A stretch of 64,000 nucleotides of DNA, from assembly GCF_022802975.1 (NCBI RefSeq), contig NZ_JAFEVZ010000002.1, forward strand, positions 310,001-374,000, in the 5' to 3' direction. Below are positions 50,951 to 59,532 of this stretch, piece after piece (position 1 is the first letter of the stretch; each line of letters starts with the position of its first letter). This stretch comes from Flavobacterium pectinovorum (GTDB lineage: Bacteria > Bacteroidota > Bacteroidia > Flavobacteriales > Flavobacteriaceae). The notes beneath the pieces are model-generated. The model did not search any database. It was not told the DNA's origin and saw only the letters and a program-made list of their open reading frames with translations. The translations under genes and the position numbers were made by a program.

Positions 50951-51832
50951 ATGAAAAATAAATTTATACTTTTAGGAATTCTGTTTGCATCTTTTAATGT
51001 GACTCAAATGAAGGCACAGATTAATTTAGGAGAAAAGGCTATGGGAGCACTTCAAAAAGGAGTTACAAGTTTTACCTTAACAAACGCTGATGCGGCAAAA
51101 TTATCTAAAGAAGCTGTTGATAAATTAGATGCTGAACATGAAGTGGCTGGTCCAAATGATCCGTACACTTTAAGATTGAACAGGGTTTTTGGGAAACATA
51201 CTTCTGGGGATGGCTTTACTTTAAACTATAAAGTTTATAAAATAAAAGAAGTAAATGCATTTGCGACTGCTGATGGAAGTGTACGTGTATATTCTGGCTT
51301 AATGGATATTATGGATGATAATGAATTGCTGGCTGTAATTGGTCATGAAATTGGTCACGTTGCCAATAATGATTCAAGAGATGCTATGCGGGCGGCTTAT
51401 CAAAAAGAAGCTTTAATTGATGGCGTTTCTTCTCAGTCTGCAACAATTTCGAGTGTTACGGATAGTCAGTTAGGAAAAATAGGGAGCGCTATGATTGACA
51501 GCAAGCACAGCCGAAAACAAGAAGCTGAAGCTGATTTGTTTGCTTATAATTTTATGAAAAAAAATGGTTATAATGTTAATGCTGAAGAATCTGCATTCAG
51601 AATCTTAGCCAAAATGAGCGAGGGTAAAGAAGCGTCATTTTTAGAAAGAATGATGAGTTCGCATCCGGATTCAAAACAAAGAGCTGAAGATGCAAAAAAG
51701 AGAGCTGAGAAAGATGGGGTGTATAAAGCGTATGTTCAGCAAAAAATAGACAATACAGCACCGGTAGTGAAGAAAACAACAACTACAAAAAAAACGACCG
51801 CAAAAAAAACAACTACTACTAAAAAGAAATAA
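50951..51832 (+). CDS. Secreted M48-family metalloprotease with Lys/Thr-rich tail
   Basis: 293 residues with a signal-like N-terminus (ILLGILFASFNVTQMKAQ). The zinc site is HEIGH (His132-His136) with the distal Glu in RKQEAEADLFAY (about 197), so this is a standalone peptidase_M48 domain of the BepA/LoiP type. Such enzymes degrade or help fold outer-membrane proteins in the periplasm. The last 20 residues are reiterated KKTTTTKK, a low-complexity basic tail. Confidence 0.92.
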   Translation: MKNKFILLGILFASFNVTQMKAQINLGEKAMGALQKGVTSFTLTNADAAKLSKEAVDKLDAEHEVAGPNDPYTLRLNRVFGKHTSGDGFTLNYKVYKIKEVNAFATADGSVRVYSGLMDIMDDNELLAVIGHEIGHVANNDSRDAMRAAYQKEALIDGVSSQSATISSVTDSQLGKIGSAMIDSKHSRKQEAEADLFAYNFMKKNGYNVNAEESAFRILAKMSEGKEASFLERMMSSHPDSKQRAEDAKKRAEKDGVYKAYVQQKIDNTAPVVKKTTTTKKTTAKKTTTTKKK

Positions 51833-51848
51833 TTATTTTTAGATTAGC

Positions 51849-51889
51849 AATAAACCCCGACAAGTTTTTAGAATTTGTCGGGGTTTATT
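51849..51889. terminator. Bidirectional terminator between M48 and PH-domain genes
   Basis: 15-bp stem AATAAACCCCGACAA/TTGTCGGGGTTTATT. Confidence 0.92.
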
Positions 51890-51898
51890 ATTTCAAAA

Positions 51899-52279
51899 TT
51901 ATCCTAAAACGTGATGTGCTAATACTTTTTGCACTTCATATACATTTACTGATTTGTTGAATTGTTTTACAATGCTTGGTTGCAGCTCGCTTGAAACCCA
52001 GATTTTTAATTCGGCATCAAGTTCAAAAGTTCCTGCAGTTTCAACACTAAATCGGGTAATGCTTTTATATGAAATTGATTTGTATTCGGTCTTACTGCCT
52101 GTTAAGCCTTGTACGTCAACTAAAATCAATCTTTTGTTAGTAAAGATAAAGGTGTCACGAATTAATTTAAAACCCATTTCGATTTGTTCGCTATCGGTTA
52201 AAAGCTGTCCGTATTTTTTAAGTAAATCTTCCTGGCTTACAGAACCTGCGTTACCAAGAATAGCTGAAAATATTCCCAT
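51899..52279 (-). CDS. PH-domain-containing protein (bacterial PH, bPH_1/DUF1696-like)
   Basis: 126 residues without signal peptide. The pattern MGFKLIRDTFIFTNKRLILVDVQGLTGSKTEYKSISYKSITRFSVETAG is the standard bacterial pleckstrin-homology domain. The function is unknown in most bacteria; this subgroup is cytoplasmic. It is a single-gene unit. Confidence 0.9.
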   Translation of the reverse strand: MGIFSAILGNAGSVSQEDLLKKYGQLLTDSEQIEMGFKLIRDTFIFTNKRLILVDVQGLTGSKTEYKSISYKSITRFSVETAGTFELDAELKIWVSSELQPSIVKQFNKSVNVYEVQKVLAHHVLG

Positions 52280-52415
52280 TTTTTAGTTTTTAATATTATT
52301 ATAATTGATTGTTTTTAAACAGCTGTAAAAGTAATTAAAAATATAGGAATCTGTTTTTTCAGATATTAAGAAAAGATGTCGAATTATTTTTTATAATTAA
52401 AGTTTGATTCATAAA

Positions 52416-52444
52416 AAAAGCAGAATCTAAATTCTGCTTTTTTG
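52416..52444 (-). terminator. Terminator of the TonB gene
   Basis: 11-bp stem AAAAGCAGAAT/ATTCTGCTTTT with a 4-nt loop; T run on the minus strand. Confidence 0.85.
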
Positions 52445-52449
52445 TCTTG

Positions 52450-53289
52450 TTATTCTATTTCTGTTTTTATCGTTATCGGAAGATTATATGCGGTTCGAAC
52501 AGCTTTTCCGTCTAATATTCCCGGAGTCCATTTTGTTTTTAATGATTTTAAAACACGTATAGCTTCTTTGCCTAATCCGTAACCGGGATCATTTTTTACT
52601 GTAATATCAGTCATTGAGCCGTCTTTTTCGATAACAAAAGAAACATATACTCTAAGCGTTTTTTCTGCATCCAGTTCTGGTTTGTTGAAGTTGTTTCCAA
52701 CATAAGTGTAGAACTTAGCCATTCCGCCCGGAAATTCAGGCATTTTGTCTAATATGGCTGTGCTTACAAGTGAATTTCCATCTCCTGCTGTATTAGCTCC
52801 ATCTCCGGTTCCGGTTCCGCTGCCCCCGGTTGTTGGTAATGCATTAACTGCAGTTCCGTTTCCGGTAGAAGTGTTGTCTGCAGTAGGGGTATTGTGTGTA
52901 TTAGGTGCAATAACTTCTGGTGTGGCATCATGAGTTGGAACGACAACAGGATTTACTAATTGTACTTCAGTTGATGCCGGAGCACTTTCTTGTAAAGGTG
53001 GTGCTATTGCTTCTTCTGTTTTTGGTTGTATAATAGTTGGATCCATATTTACTGGGACTATTGGATCATCAAAAATTGTGGGTGGTTCAATTATGGTATC
53101 GACAGTTCTAAATTTGTTGATCACAATAGACATGGTTCCTAATGTAGCAATCAATAGCAATGCTGTAAAAAGTGCGGTAATTGAGTTTTTGGAACTTTCC
53201 TGACGTAATTGGTACGCGCCGTACTCTTTGTTTTTGTTTTCAAAAACAAGATCAGTCCATTTGGTTTCGTAAAGGCTTAATTTAGACAT
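52450..53289 (-). CDS. TonB-family energy transducer
   Basis: 279 residues from the ATG at 53289; a longer frame to 53319 adds 10 residues with no support. A cytoplasmic segment with the motif ENKNKEYGAYQLRQ precedes one membrane helix (about 36-55). A Pro/Glu-rich and Thr/Gly-rich periplasmic spacer (about 65-190) and the TonB C-terminal domain (about 195-279; EFPGGMAKFYTYVGNNFNKP, YVSFVIEKDGSMTDITVKND) follow. It transmits proton-motive force to receptors such as those in this window, though no ExbB/ExbD gene is adjacent. Confidence 0.93.
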   Translation of the reverse strand: MSKLSLYETKWTDLVFENKNKEYGAYQLRQESSKNSITALFTALLLIATLGTMSIVINKFRTVDTIIEPPTIFDDPIVPVNMDPTIIQPKTEEAIAPPLQESAPASTEVQLVNPVVVPTHDATPEVIAPNTHNTPTADNTSTGNGTAVNALPTTGGSGTGTGDGANTAGDGNSLVSTAILDKMPEFPGGMAKFYTYVGNNFNKPELDAEKTLRVYVSFVIEKDGSMTDITVKNDPGYGLGKEAIRVLKSLKTKWTPGILDGKAVRTAYNLPITIKTEIE

Positions 53290-53447
53290 AGTAATTAGAT
53301 TTAAAAGGTTAAGTAACATTAAATCATAAGCATGACAGGTTTTTAGTTTTGACTAATAACGAAAACAAAGAACTTTTGGTATGTGAAATAATTATTTTTT
53401 TAAGAATAAAGATATAGATGTTTTATTCTTTACTTAAAGATAGTGAA

Positions 53448-53999
53448 TTATCTGTTGCGTTCGATAATTTCTGCTAATAATTTTTTAGCGCGAAGCAGTT
53501 TTACTTTTACATTGCTTAAAGGCTCATTTATTTTGAGCGCAATTTCCTGATACGTCATTTCCTGAAAGTAACGTAACTGGATGACTTCCTGATAATGTGG
53601 TTTTAATTCTTTGATGCACGAAAGCAAACGGGATAAATTTTGCTCTTTAATTAATGCATCTTCTGCGGATGGTGTAGGATCGGCAATATTGTAAGCCTGC
53701 TGATCTTCGTTATCGGTGATTTCAATAAAAAGATTCGTTTTCTTTTTACGCAATAAATCAATATATACGTTTTTTGCAATACTGATTAACCAGGTATTGA
53801 ATTTAAATTCCGGGTTGTAAGTGGCAATTTTATCGAAAGCTTTTGAGAACGTTTCAATAGTAATATCTTCAGCCGTAGTTTCATTTTCTGTACGTTTTAG
53901 CATAAAACCGTACACTTCGTTCCAATAAAAATCTAATAAAAAAGTAAAGGCGATTTGGTCGCCTTCTTTTGCTTTTTCTATTTTAGAATTTATTTCCAA
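53448..53999 (-). CDS. ECF RNA polymerase sigma factor
   Basis: 183 residues with sigma region 2 (FTFLLDFYWNEVYGFMLKRTENETTAEDITIETFSKAF) and region 4 (LKPHYQEVIQLRYFQEMTYQEIALKINEPLSNVKVKLLRAKKLL). Unlike the one at 28890 it has no adjacent FecR gene or receptor. Its start overlaps the end of the glycosyltransferase gene by 10 bp, so the two are translationally coupled. The missing anti-sigma partner suggests regulation elsewhere or by synthesis only. Confidence 0.92.
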   Translation of the reverse strand: MEINSKIEKAKEGDQIAFTFLLDFYWNEVYGFMLKRTENETTAEDITIETFSKAFDKIATYNPEFKFNTWLISIAKNVYIDLLRKKKTNLFIEITDNEDQQAYNIADPTPSAEDALIKEQNLSRLLSCIKELKPHYQEVIQLRYFQEMTYQEIALKINEPLSNVKVKLLRAKKLLAEIIERNR

Positions 54000-55096
54000 T
54001 TTACCGGTTTTGAAAAAATATTAGTTATAAAGATATTGATTTGCGTGAATATAAGCACGATTTCAATAACAGGAAACCAGATTTTTAGATCGTTTTCTTT
54101 TAATTTTCCGGCTGAGAACCCAATTACAATCCAGGTAACTGTATATCGTGTAGCTAATAATGCCAAAACAGCGATCCATTGAAATTGAAATGCCAATAAA
54201 AGGATAACTAAAATAAAGAATAATAATTGTGAGCTGTAAAAAATACTTAATTGAATTTTGTCAAAAAACTTATAATAATTGGCTGTAGCAACATGCCTTC
54301 TTTTTTGGCTAAACCAGTCTCTGTAAGTTTCTTTTGGTTTTGAATAAGTAAAGCTTTCCGGTGTGTATGCAATTGCAGTGTTTGTTTTGTTTGCCGCCTG
54401 GTTTACAAACAAATCATCATCCCCCGAACGTACCTGTATATGTTCGATAAAGCCATTTACATTAAAAAACTCTTCTTTTTTATAGGCTAAGTTTCTGCCG
54501 ACTCCCATGTACGGAAGCCCTGTTTTTGCCCATGAAAAATATTGTACAGCCGTAAGGACTGTTTCGAAACGAATGATTTTATTTAGTAAAGAACGCTCAA
54601 TTTTTTCATAACCTCCGTATCCTAAAACAATTGTTTTATTCATTGTAAATTGCGAAGTCATAGCAGTAATCCATTCTTTTGAAGTTGGATAACAATCTGC
54701 GTCTGTAAATAATAAATAGTCTTTTGTTGAAGCTTTGATTCCTAATGTTAAAGCATATTTTTTATTTCCCCAAAAAGCTTCGTTGTTTTTTACTTTTACA
54801 AGACGAACGTTTGGATATTGGCTTTCAAATTGTTCAAAAACTTCTAACGTTTCATCACTTGACGCATCATCAATTAAAACAATTTCAAAATCAGGATAAT
54901 TTTGCTCTGCTAATAATGGAATGTATTTTTTTACATTTTCTTCTTCGTTTTTTGCACAAACAATTACTGAAACTGGGAGTTTTTTTGGTGTAATAGTTTG
55001 AGGTTTACTGAAAGCGAACTTTCCAAAAATTCCTAAGTAGTAAAAAATTTGTATGAATACAACGGCAATAAAGAAGTAAAGTAAAAGTATAAGCAT
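53990..55096 (-). CDS. Membrane-bound family 2 glycosyltransferase
   Basis: 368 residues. An N-terminal membrane helix (1-25) is followed by the GT-A catalytic domain: PVSVIVCAKNEEENVKKYIPLL, then IVLIDDASSDETLEVF, and the DxD-type FTDADCYPTS. Membrane helices close the protein (about 285-365). It probably transfers sugars for polysaccharide or glycolipid synthesis at the inner membrane. It is cotranscribed with the ECF sigma gene downstream. Confidence 0.9.
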   Translation of the reverse strand: MLILLLYFFIAVVFIQIFYYLGIFGKFAFSKPQTITPKKLPVSVIVCAKNEEENVKKYIPLLAEQNYPDFEIVLIDDASSDETLEVFEQFESQYPNVRLVKVKNNEAFWGNKKYALTLGIKASTKDYLLFTDADCYPTSKEWITAMTSQFTMNKTIVLGYGGYEKIERSLLNKIIRFETVLTAVQYFSWAKTGLPYMGVGRNLAYKKEEFFNVNGFIEHIQVRSGDDDLFVNQAANKTNTAIAYTPESFTYSKPKETYRDWFSQKRRHVATANYYKFFDKIQLSIFYSSQLLFFILVILLLAFQFQWIAVLALLATRYTVTWIVIGFSAGKLKENDLKIWFPVIEIVLIFTQINIFITNIFSKPVNWK

Positions 55097-55179
55097 CTGA
55101 TTTTAATGTCTTTTAATTTTTGAATCTTGCGAGTGCAAATGTACTTATGAATTCCTAATTTTCAATGGTTAAAACCGAT

Positions 55180-55794
55180 TTACTTTTGGCATTTTGACAT
55201 TTCTTTTGCAACAGCAATAGACTGAGGGTTTTCGGTTTTCTCCAACTCCGAAATTATGTTTTTATAATTGTAATCATCACGGTTTTGTGATAGTTTTTTA
55301 GTTGCCTGAATTTCATCAATTTCTATTTCAAAGCCAAAAATCCCTCTAGCTTCCCGCATTGTTTTTGCTGATAAATTTTCTACACGAACAGGTTTTTCTG
55401 AGTTTGCTTCATATTTATCGACCAGCTTTTTAAGCTGTTCTATTGAAGTGGCTTCATCCACAATTTTAATTCTTCCGTAAACATGTACGGCTATGTAATT
55501 CCATGTTGGCACATTTTCATGATCGTACCAGGAAGAAGAAATATAAGAATGAGGGCCGGTAAATACCGCCAGAACCTGATCGTTTTCTGCAAATCCTTCT
55601 GCTTGCGGATTTAGTTTTGAAATATGTCCCTGCAAGATTTCTTTTCCGTCCGCATTCATTTCAAGTTCTATCGGAATATGAGTTGCGCATAATTTTCCGT
55701 TAGTTTGATTAATTAAAATCCCAAAACTGTTTTCTTTCAAAAAAGTTCTGATCGATTCCGGATTTTCATTTTTATAAATGGCTGGTGTGTACAT
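55180..55794 (-). CDS. PaiB-like FMN-binding protein
   Basis: 204 residues. It begins MYTPAIYKNENPESIRTFLKENSFG, has HIPIELE, and the strong signature AVFTGPHSYISSSWYDHENVPTWNYIAVHVYGR of the PaiB (FMN-binding negative regulator) family. PaiB-type proteins have the split-barrel flavin fold; a regulatory role was described in Bacillus, but the actual function is uncertain. It is 9 bp after the preceding minus-strand membrane protein gene, so the two are probably cotranscribed. Confidence 0.92.
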   Translation of the reverse strand: MYTPAIYKNENPESIRTFLKENSFGILINQTNGKLCATHIPIELEMNADGKEILQGHISKLNPQAEGFAENDQVLAVFTGPHSYISSSWYDHENVPTWNYIAVHVYGRIKIVDEATSIEQLKKLVDKYEANSEKPVRVENLSAKTMREARGIFGFEIEIDEIQATKKLSQNRDDYNYKNIISELEKTENPQSIAVAKEMSKCQK

Positions 55795-55803
55795 TTTGAT
55801 AAA

Positions 55804-56313
55804 TTAATTTGTAACGAGTATTTTTCTAAAATTAAATAAATTTTGATTCACACTGGTGTATAAAATAATAATTCCGATAAAAGTAAAAGTAACTCCATTA
55901 ATTAAGCATTGCGTTTTAAAATCATTAGAAAATAAATCGCCGAATGAAGATAGTAAGTGTGACAGGGTACTTTTTATGAAAAATTTCAGCCTTAAAAGAA
56001 TGTATATTATAGTTGAAACTAAAATTGTATTTAAGGGACATAGTTTGTTTTTCCAATTCAGGAAAGAAATAAGTAAAATTCCAATTAACAAACCTATAAA
56101 TATCCAGATATAGACATCAGGCCAAAAACTGACATTGTTTTTCATGCCTGGAAATAATCTGTTCCAGCATTCTGATTTTTTATCCTGAAAAAAAGTAACC
56201 ACACAAATAATCTCTTCAGCCACAGTGTAAAATCTTAATTGTAATACGCCATGCATCAGGAAAACCATTCCTGCTAATTGAAATAAGATTACTCTGATGT
56301 CGAGTTTTTTCAT
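55804..56313 (-). CDS. Hypothetical four-helix membrane protein
   Basis: 169 residues with about four hydrophobic segments (near 8-25, 66-86, 96-114 and 138-158). I recognise no family. Its start lies 21 bp downstream of murB, and it is followed by the PaiB-like gene. It could be a small lineage-specific inner-membrane protein. Confidence 0.6.
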   Translation of the reverse strand: MKKLDIRVILFQLAGMVFLMHGVLQLRFYTVAEEIICVVTFFQDKKSECWNRLFPGMKNNVSFWPDVYIWIFIGLLIGILLISFLNWKNKLCPLNTILVSTIIYILLRLKFFIKSTLSHLLSSFGDLFSNDFKTQCLINGVTFTFIGIIILYTSVNQNLFNFRKILVTN

Positions 56314-56334
56314 TTAGGATAAAATGATTACAGT

Positions 56335-57348
56335 TTAAATAACATTTACTTCCGCTTCGATATGAATGCCAAAAATTTCAAAAACCGTTTTCTGGACTTC
56401 CTTTGAAACAGCCAAAATTTCCTGCCCGGTAGCATTTCCGTAATTCACCAGAACTAAGGCCTGATTTTTATGAACGCCTGCATCACCAAAACGTTTTCCT
56501 TTAAAACCTGCCTGTTCAATCAGCCAGCCAGCAGGAACTTTTACTTCGGTTGCTGAAACTTCGTAATATTTCATTTCTGGAAATTTCTGATGAATTTTTT
56601 CGAAATCAGATTTCAATAAAATTGGATTTTTAAAGAAACTTCCGCTGTTTCCTAATTCTTTTGGGTCAGGTAATTTGCTTTGTCTGATAGTGATTACCGC
56701 ATTACTTACATCTTTTAAGGTGGGGTCTGTAATGTTGTTTTTTGCCAGTTCGGCCAAAATATCACCGTAAGAAGTATTGATTTTATGATTGCGTTTCGTC
56801 AATTTATAAACAACCGAAGTAATGATAAACTGGTCTTTTACTTCATTCTTGAAAATGCTTTCGCGATACCCAAAACTGCATTCGACATTGGTAAAAATCT
56901 TTATTTCCTTAGTAGTAATATTCATGGCTTTGCAGGAAACAAAAGTATCTTTAATCTCGGTTCCGTAAGCACCAATATTCTGAACCGGAGTTGTGCCTAC
57001 ATTTCCAGGAATCAGTGACATGTTTTCTAATCCTCCAAAATTGTTATCAATTGTCCAAAGTACGAAATCGTGCCATGCTTCGCCTGCCTGACTTTCAACC
57101 CAGACAAAATCATCATCTTCTTTAATTATTTCTTTGCCTTTTAAATCAATATGAATAACCAGAGCATCGATATCTTTAGTTAAAAGCATATTGCTTCCGC
57201 CTCCTAAAATGAATTTTTTCTCGTTTTTGTTTTCTTCCAGAATCATTTTTAATTCAGCAACAGAATGAACTGCAACAAATTGTCTGGCTTTGACTTCAAT
57301 ACCAAAAGTGTTGTGTTTTTTTAAAGAAAAATTGGATTGGACTTCCAT
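56335..57348 (-). CDS. murB: UDP-N-acetylenolpyruvoylglucosamine reductase
   Basis: 337 residues with the FAD-binding PCMH-type N-terminus (FILGGGSNMLLTKD) and the MurB C-terminal domain. Active-site elements are NIGAYGTEI, SGSFFKNPI (catalytic Ser) and AGWLIEQAGFKGKRFGDAGVHKNQALVLVN. It makes UDP-MurNAc for peptidoglycan in the cytoplasm. It is type I MurB by length and motifs. Confidence 0.96.
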   Translation of the reverse strand: MEVQSNFSLKKHNTFGIEVKARQFVAVHSVAELKMILEENKNEKKFILGGGSNMLLTKDIDALVIHIDLKGKEIIKEDDDFVWVESQAGEAWHDFVLWTIDNNFGGLENMSLIPGNVGTTPVQNIGAYGTEIKDTFVSCKAMNITTKEIKIFTNVECSFGYRESIFKNEVKDQFIITSVVYKLTKRNHKINTSYGDILAELAKNNITDPTLKDVSNAVITIRQSKLPDPKELGNSGSFFKNPILLKSDFEKIHQKFPEMKYYEVSATEVKVPAGWLIEQAGFKGKRFGDAGVHKNQALVLVNYGNATGQEILAVSKEVQKTVFEIFGIHIEAEVNVI

Positions 57349-57487
57349 AAATAAAAAAGCTTTTTAAGTTCCGAAATTTCGGAAAAATTCTGAATTCAAA
57401 AGTAAGGATTATAATTTATTTGGGTAGGATTTTGTTATAAAATCAGATTTGTTGTCGTATGTTATTTACAGTTTGGTTTTAAATAAA

Positions 57488-57511
57488 AAAGCCTTCAAAT
57501 TTGAAGGCTTT
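57488..57511. terminator. Bidirectional terminator upstream of murB
   Basis: Perfect 12-bp palindrome AAAGCCTTCAAA/TTTGAAGGCTTT flanked by A and T runs; it would end the minus-strand unit at 57534. Confidence 0.8.
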
Positions 57512-57533
57512 CTGTATAAATATTATTTTAGTT

Positions 57534-57713
57534 TTATTTTGTAGCTAGTTTTTTAGAAAAATCAACTGAATTGTTACCGATAAATTTAGAGGCAATTTCC
57601 ATTTTTTCTTTTCCAAAAGTTTCATCAAAAGATTTTCTGTTTTCCTTATTTTTATAAGATACAGTACTTTTTTTTCCAGATTTTTCTAAAATATTTTTAA
57701 TTATGTTTTGCAT
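57534..57713 (-). CDS. Small basic protein downstream of DUF6934 gene
   Basis: 59 residues, starting MQNIIKNILEKSGKKSTVSYKN region by parts and ending DFSKKLATK; rich in Lys and Asn, no Cys, no hydrophobic segment. It begins 36 bp after the stop of the DUF6934 gene and is followed within 30 bp by a terminator, so the two form one transcript. I recognise no family. The full open frame, ATG and closeness to a terminator support a real gene. Confidence 0.55.
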   Translation of the reverse strand: MQNIIKNILEKSGKKSTVSYKNKENRKSFDETFGKEKMEIASKFIGNNSVDFSKKLATK

Positions 57714-57749
57714 AATAACATCATTTTAATAATACAAAGATAGGCGAAT

Positions 57750-58313
57750 TTATTTAAAGTTGTCTTTAATTTGAAATGTTATAAAATTATAAAGTACGCT
57801 TTTTTTTGGATCATATATTTGATAATCAATTTTTTCTATATTAATAATTGAATTTGGGTGCTTTCCGTTTTCTAAAGTTTCGATAATTTTTAAATTGTTA
57901 ATAATGCCGCCTTTTATAATAAAATACTTTTCGATGGAAGTGAGATTGTTGTTTAAACCCATTTTGTATAACCTGTGTTTTGCAGAAGTGTTGCCGAAAA
58001 AAGTTAAAATTGAATCAGGAGAAGTTGACAAAAAATCTAAAGCACAAGTAAAAACCGTTTTCAAAACTTTATCTTTATCATCCTTATTGTTATCTCTCGA
58101 CATAGCGGAAATTGACTCGATGCCGTTTTCATCAATAGAAATATTGCCAAAACCTAAGTTGTAATATTGTTCTAAACCTGGTTGTGGATACTTTACTATT
58201 GCTATTCTTTTAGGAATTTGCTTTTTGCCTTTGCTTACGAAATCGTATTTAGCATGTAAAGGATTATTGTCTACTTGCTCAAATTCGTAAGATTCATTTA
58301 TTAAATCCTCCAT
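57750..58313 (-). CDS. DUF6934 family protein
   Basis: 187 residues. The sequence pattern KYDFVSKGKKQIPKRIAI, then YYNLGFGNIS, and DKVLKTVFTCALDFLSTSPDSILTFFGNTSAKHRLYKMGL is that of DUF6934, small cytoplasmic proteins scattered among Bacteroidota with frequent gain and loss. The function is unknown; they commonly occur with a second small gene, as here. A -7-like element (TAGATTTG on the minus strand, 58334-58341) precedes it. Confidence 0.78.
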   Translation of the reverse strand: MEDLINESYEFEQVDNNPLHAKYDFVSKGKKQIPKRIAIVKYPQPGLEQYYNLGFGNISIDENGIESISAMSRDNNKDDKDKVLKTVFTCALDFLSTSPDSILTFFGNTSAKHRLYKMGLNNNLTSIEKYFIIKGGIINNLKIIETLENGKHPNSIINIEKIDYQIYDPKKSVLYNFITFQIKDNFK

Positions 58314-58364
58314 TCATTAAATTTTAATGATAGCAAATCTAAAGTAAAACACTGTAATATCTTA

Positions 58365-59432
58365 TTAAATTTTATAAATGCTTTTTTGCAGGGTACTATT
58401 CAGTAATTCATAATATTTGTCTGCAATAATCTTCATATTGATGTCATAATTTGCATTTTCCTCTACGAATTTTCTATTTCGAATGATAGTCTGATTTCTT
58501 AATTCTAAATTTTCAAAAGACCAGATTAATTCTTCCGCCAGCATTTCGATATTATCAATTTCAATTAATTGACCATTTTCGCGATGTGTGATCCAGCTTT
58601 GATTTCCCGGAATGTCAGAGACTACAGGAAAGCAATTACTAGCCATCGCTTCAAATAAGGATGCCGAAACGCCTTCGGTAATAGGCATGCTGATGTAGAT
58701 GTTTGATTGTTGTAATAATTTTGGAAGTTCAGTGTTTGGAATTCTTCCTGTAAAAATTACTTTATTTTCAATCAGAAGTTCTTTTGCTAAATCTTTCAGA
58801 AATTGCAGTCTTGTTCCGTCACCAACAATAGTCAATGAAAAATCAATTCCTTTTTGATGTAAAATTCCAAATGCTTTTAAAATAGAATCATGTCTGTACT
58901 CCGGCTGAAGTGAACGTGTTACAATCGCTTCAATTTTATTTGAATTACTGGTTGAAGGCGTAAAAAGCGATAAATCAATTCCTTTTGGAAGAACCAAAAC
59001 TTTATTCATATCCACGCCAATTTCTCTCATCGAAATGGTCATAACCGGTCCCCAGGCATGAATTAGATGCGCTTTTTTGAAAGCATATTTCTGAATGAAT
59101 TTCTTAAAAGGATATAAAACAGAAGTTTCAGGCCATAAATCGGTTCTGCCTTGCTGGGCAATAGCGATGGTTTTAGATCCGGATAACGCCGCAAGAAAAC
59201 CATAACTCGTGGTTCTTTCGGCAATCACCATATCCGGTTTCTCTTTTCGGATTGTTTTTCGAATAGAAAGAGGAGCGAAGAGATATTCTAAAATACGTTT
59301 GAATCTTAAATTATTTGGAGTTTGAAGTTCCCAGGTGATAATTTCAAAATCGCCAAATTCTTTTAGGCCTTTCATCCAAGTGATGGCGTCGGCACGGTAA
59401 GATTCTCCAAGAAAAAGTATTTTCCTTTTCAT
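58365..59432 (-). CDS. Family 4 glycosyltransferase
   Basis: 355 residues with the GT-B fold. The C-terminal nucleotide-sugar half shows IVGDGTRLQFLKDLAKEL, VIFTGRIPNTELPKLLQQSNIYISMPITEGVSASLFEAMASNCFPVVS (the EX7E region) and GNQSW. It is probably involved in surface polysaccharide or glycolipid synthesis; no other such genes are next to it. It is separated from the DUF2461 gene by a hairpin repeat. Confidence 0.9.
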   Translation of the reverse strand: MKRKILFLGESYRADAITWMKGLKEFGDFEIITWELQTPNNLRFKRILEYLFAPLSIRKTIRKEKPDMVIAERTTSYGFLAALSGSKTIAIAQQGRTDLWPETSVLYPFKKFIQKYAFKKAHLIHAWGPVMTISMREIGVDMNKVLVLPKGIDLSLFTPSTSNSNKIEAIVTRSLQPEYRHDSILKAFGILHQKGIDFSLTIVGDGTRLQFLKDLAKELLIENKVIFTGRIPNTELPKLLQQSNIYISMPITEGVSASLFEAMASNCFPVVSDIPGNQSWITHRENGQLIEIDNIEMLAEELIWSFENLELRNQTIIRNRKFVEENANYDINMKIIADKYYELLNSTLQKSIYKI

Positions 59433-59445
59433 TTAAGTATTGTTT

Positions 59446-59527
59446 TTTGCCACAGATTAAAAAGATTAAAAGGATTTTTGCTTTTGTGAAAAATTAATCT
59501 GTGAGAATCTGTGAAATCTGTGGCAAA
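59446..59527. repeat. Hairpin repeat (CCACAGATTAAAA family)
   Basis: TTTGCCACAGATT (59446-59458) pairs perfectly with AATCTGTGGCAAA (59515-59527). The internal part has AAAGATTAAAAGGATTTTTG on one side and AATCTGTGAGAATCTGTG on the other. I know such GATTAAAAGGATT repeats as common intergenic elements in Flavobacterium genomes; this is one copy. Confidence 0.65.
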
Positions 59528-59532
59528 TAAAA

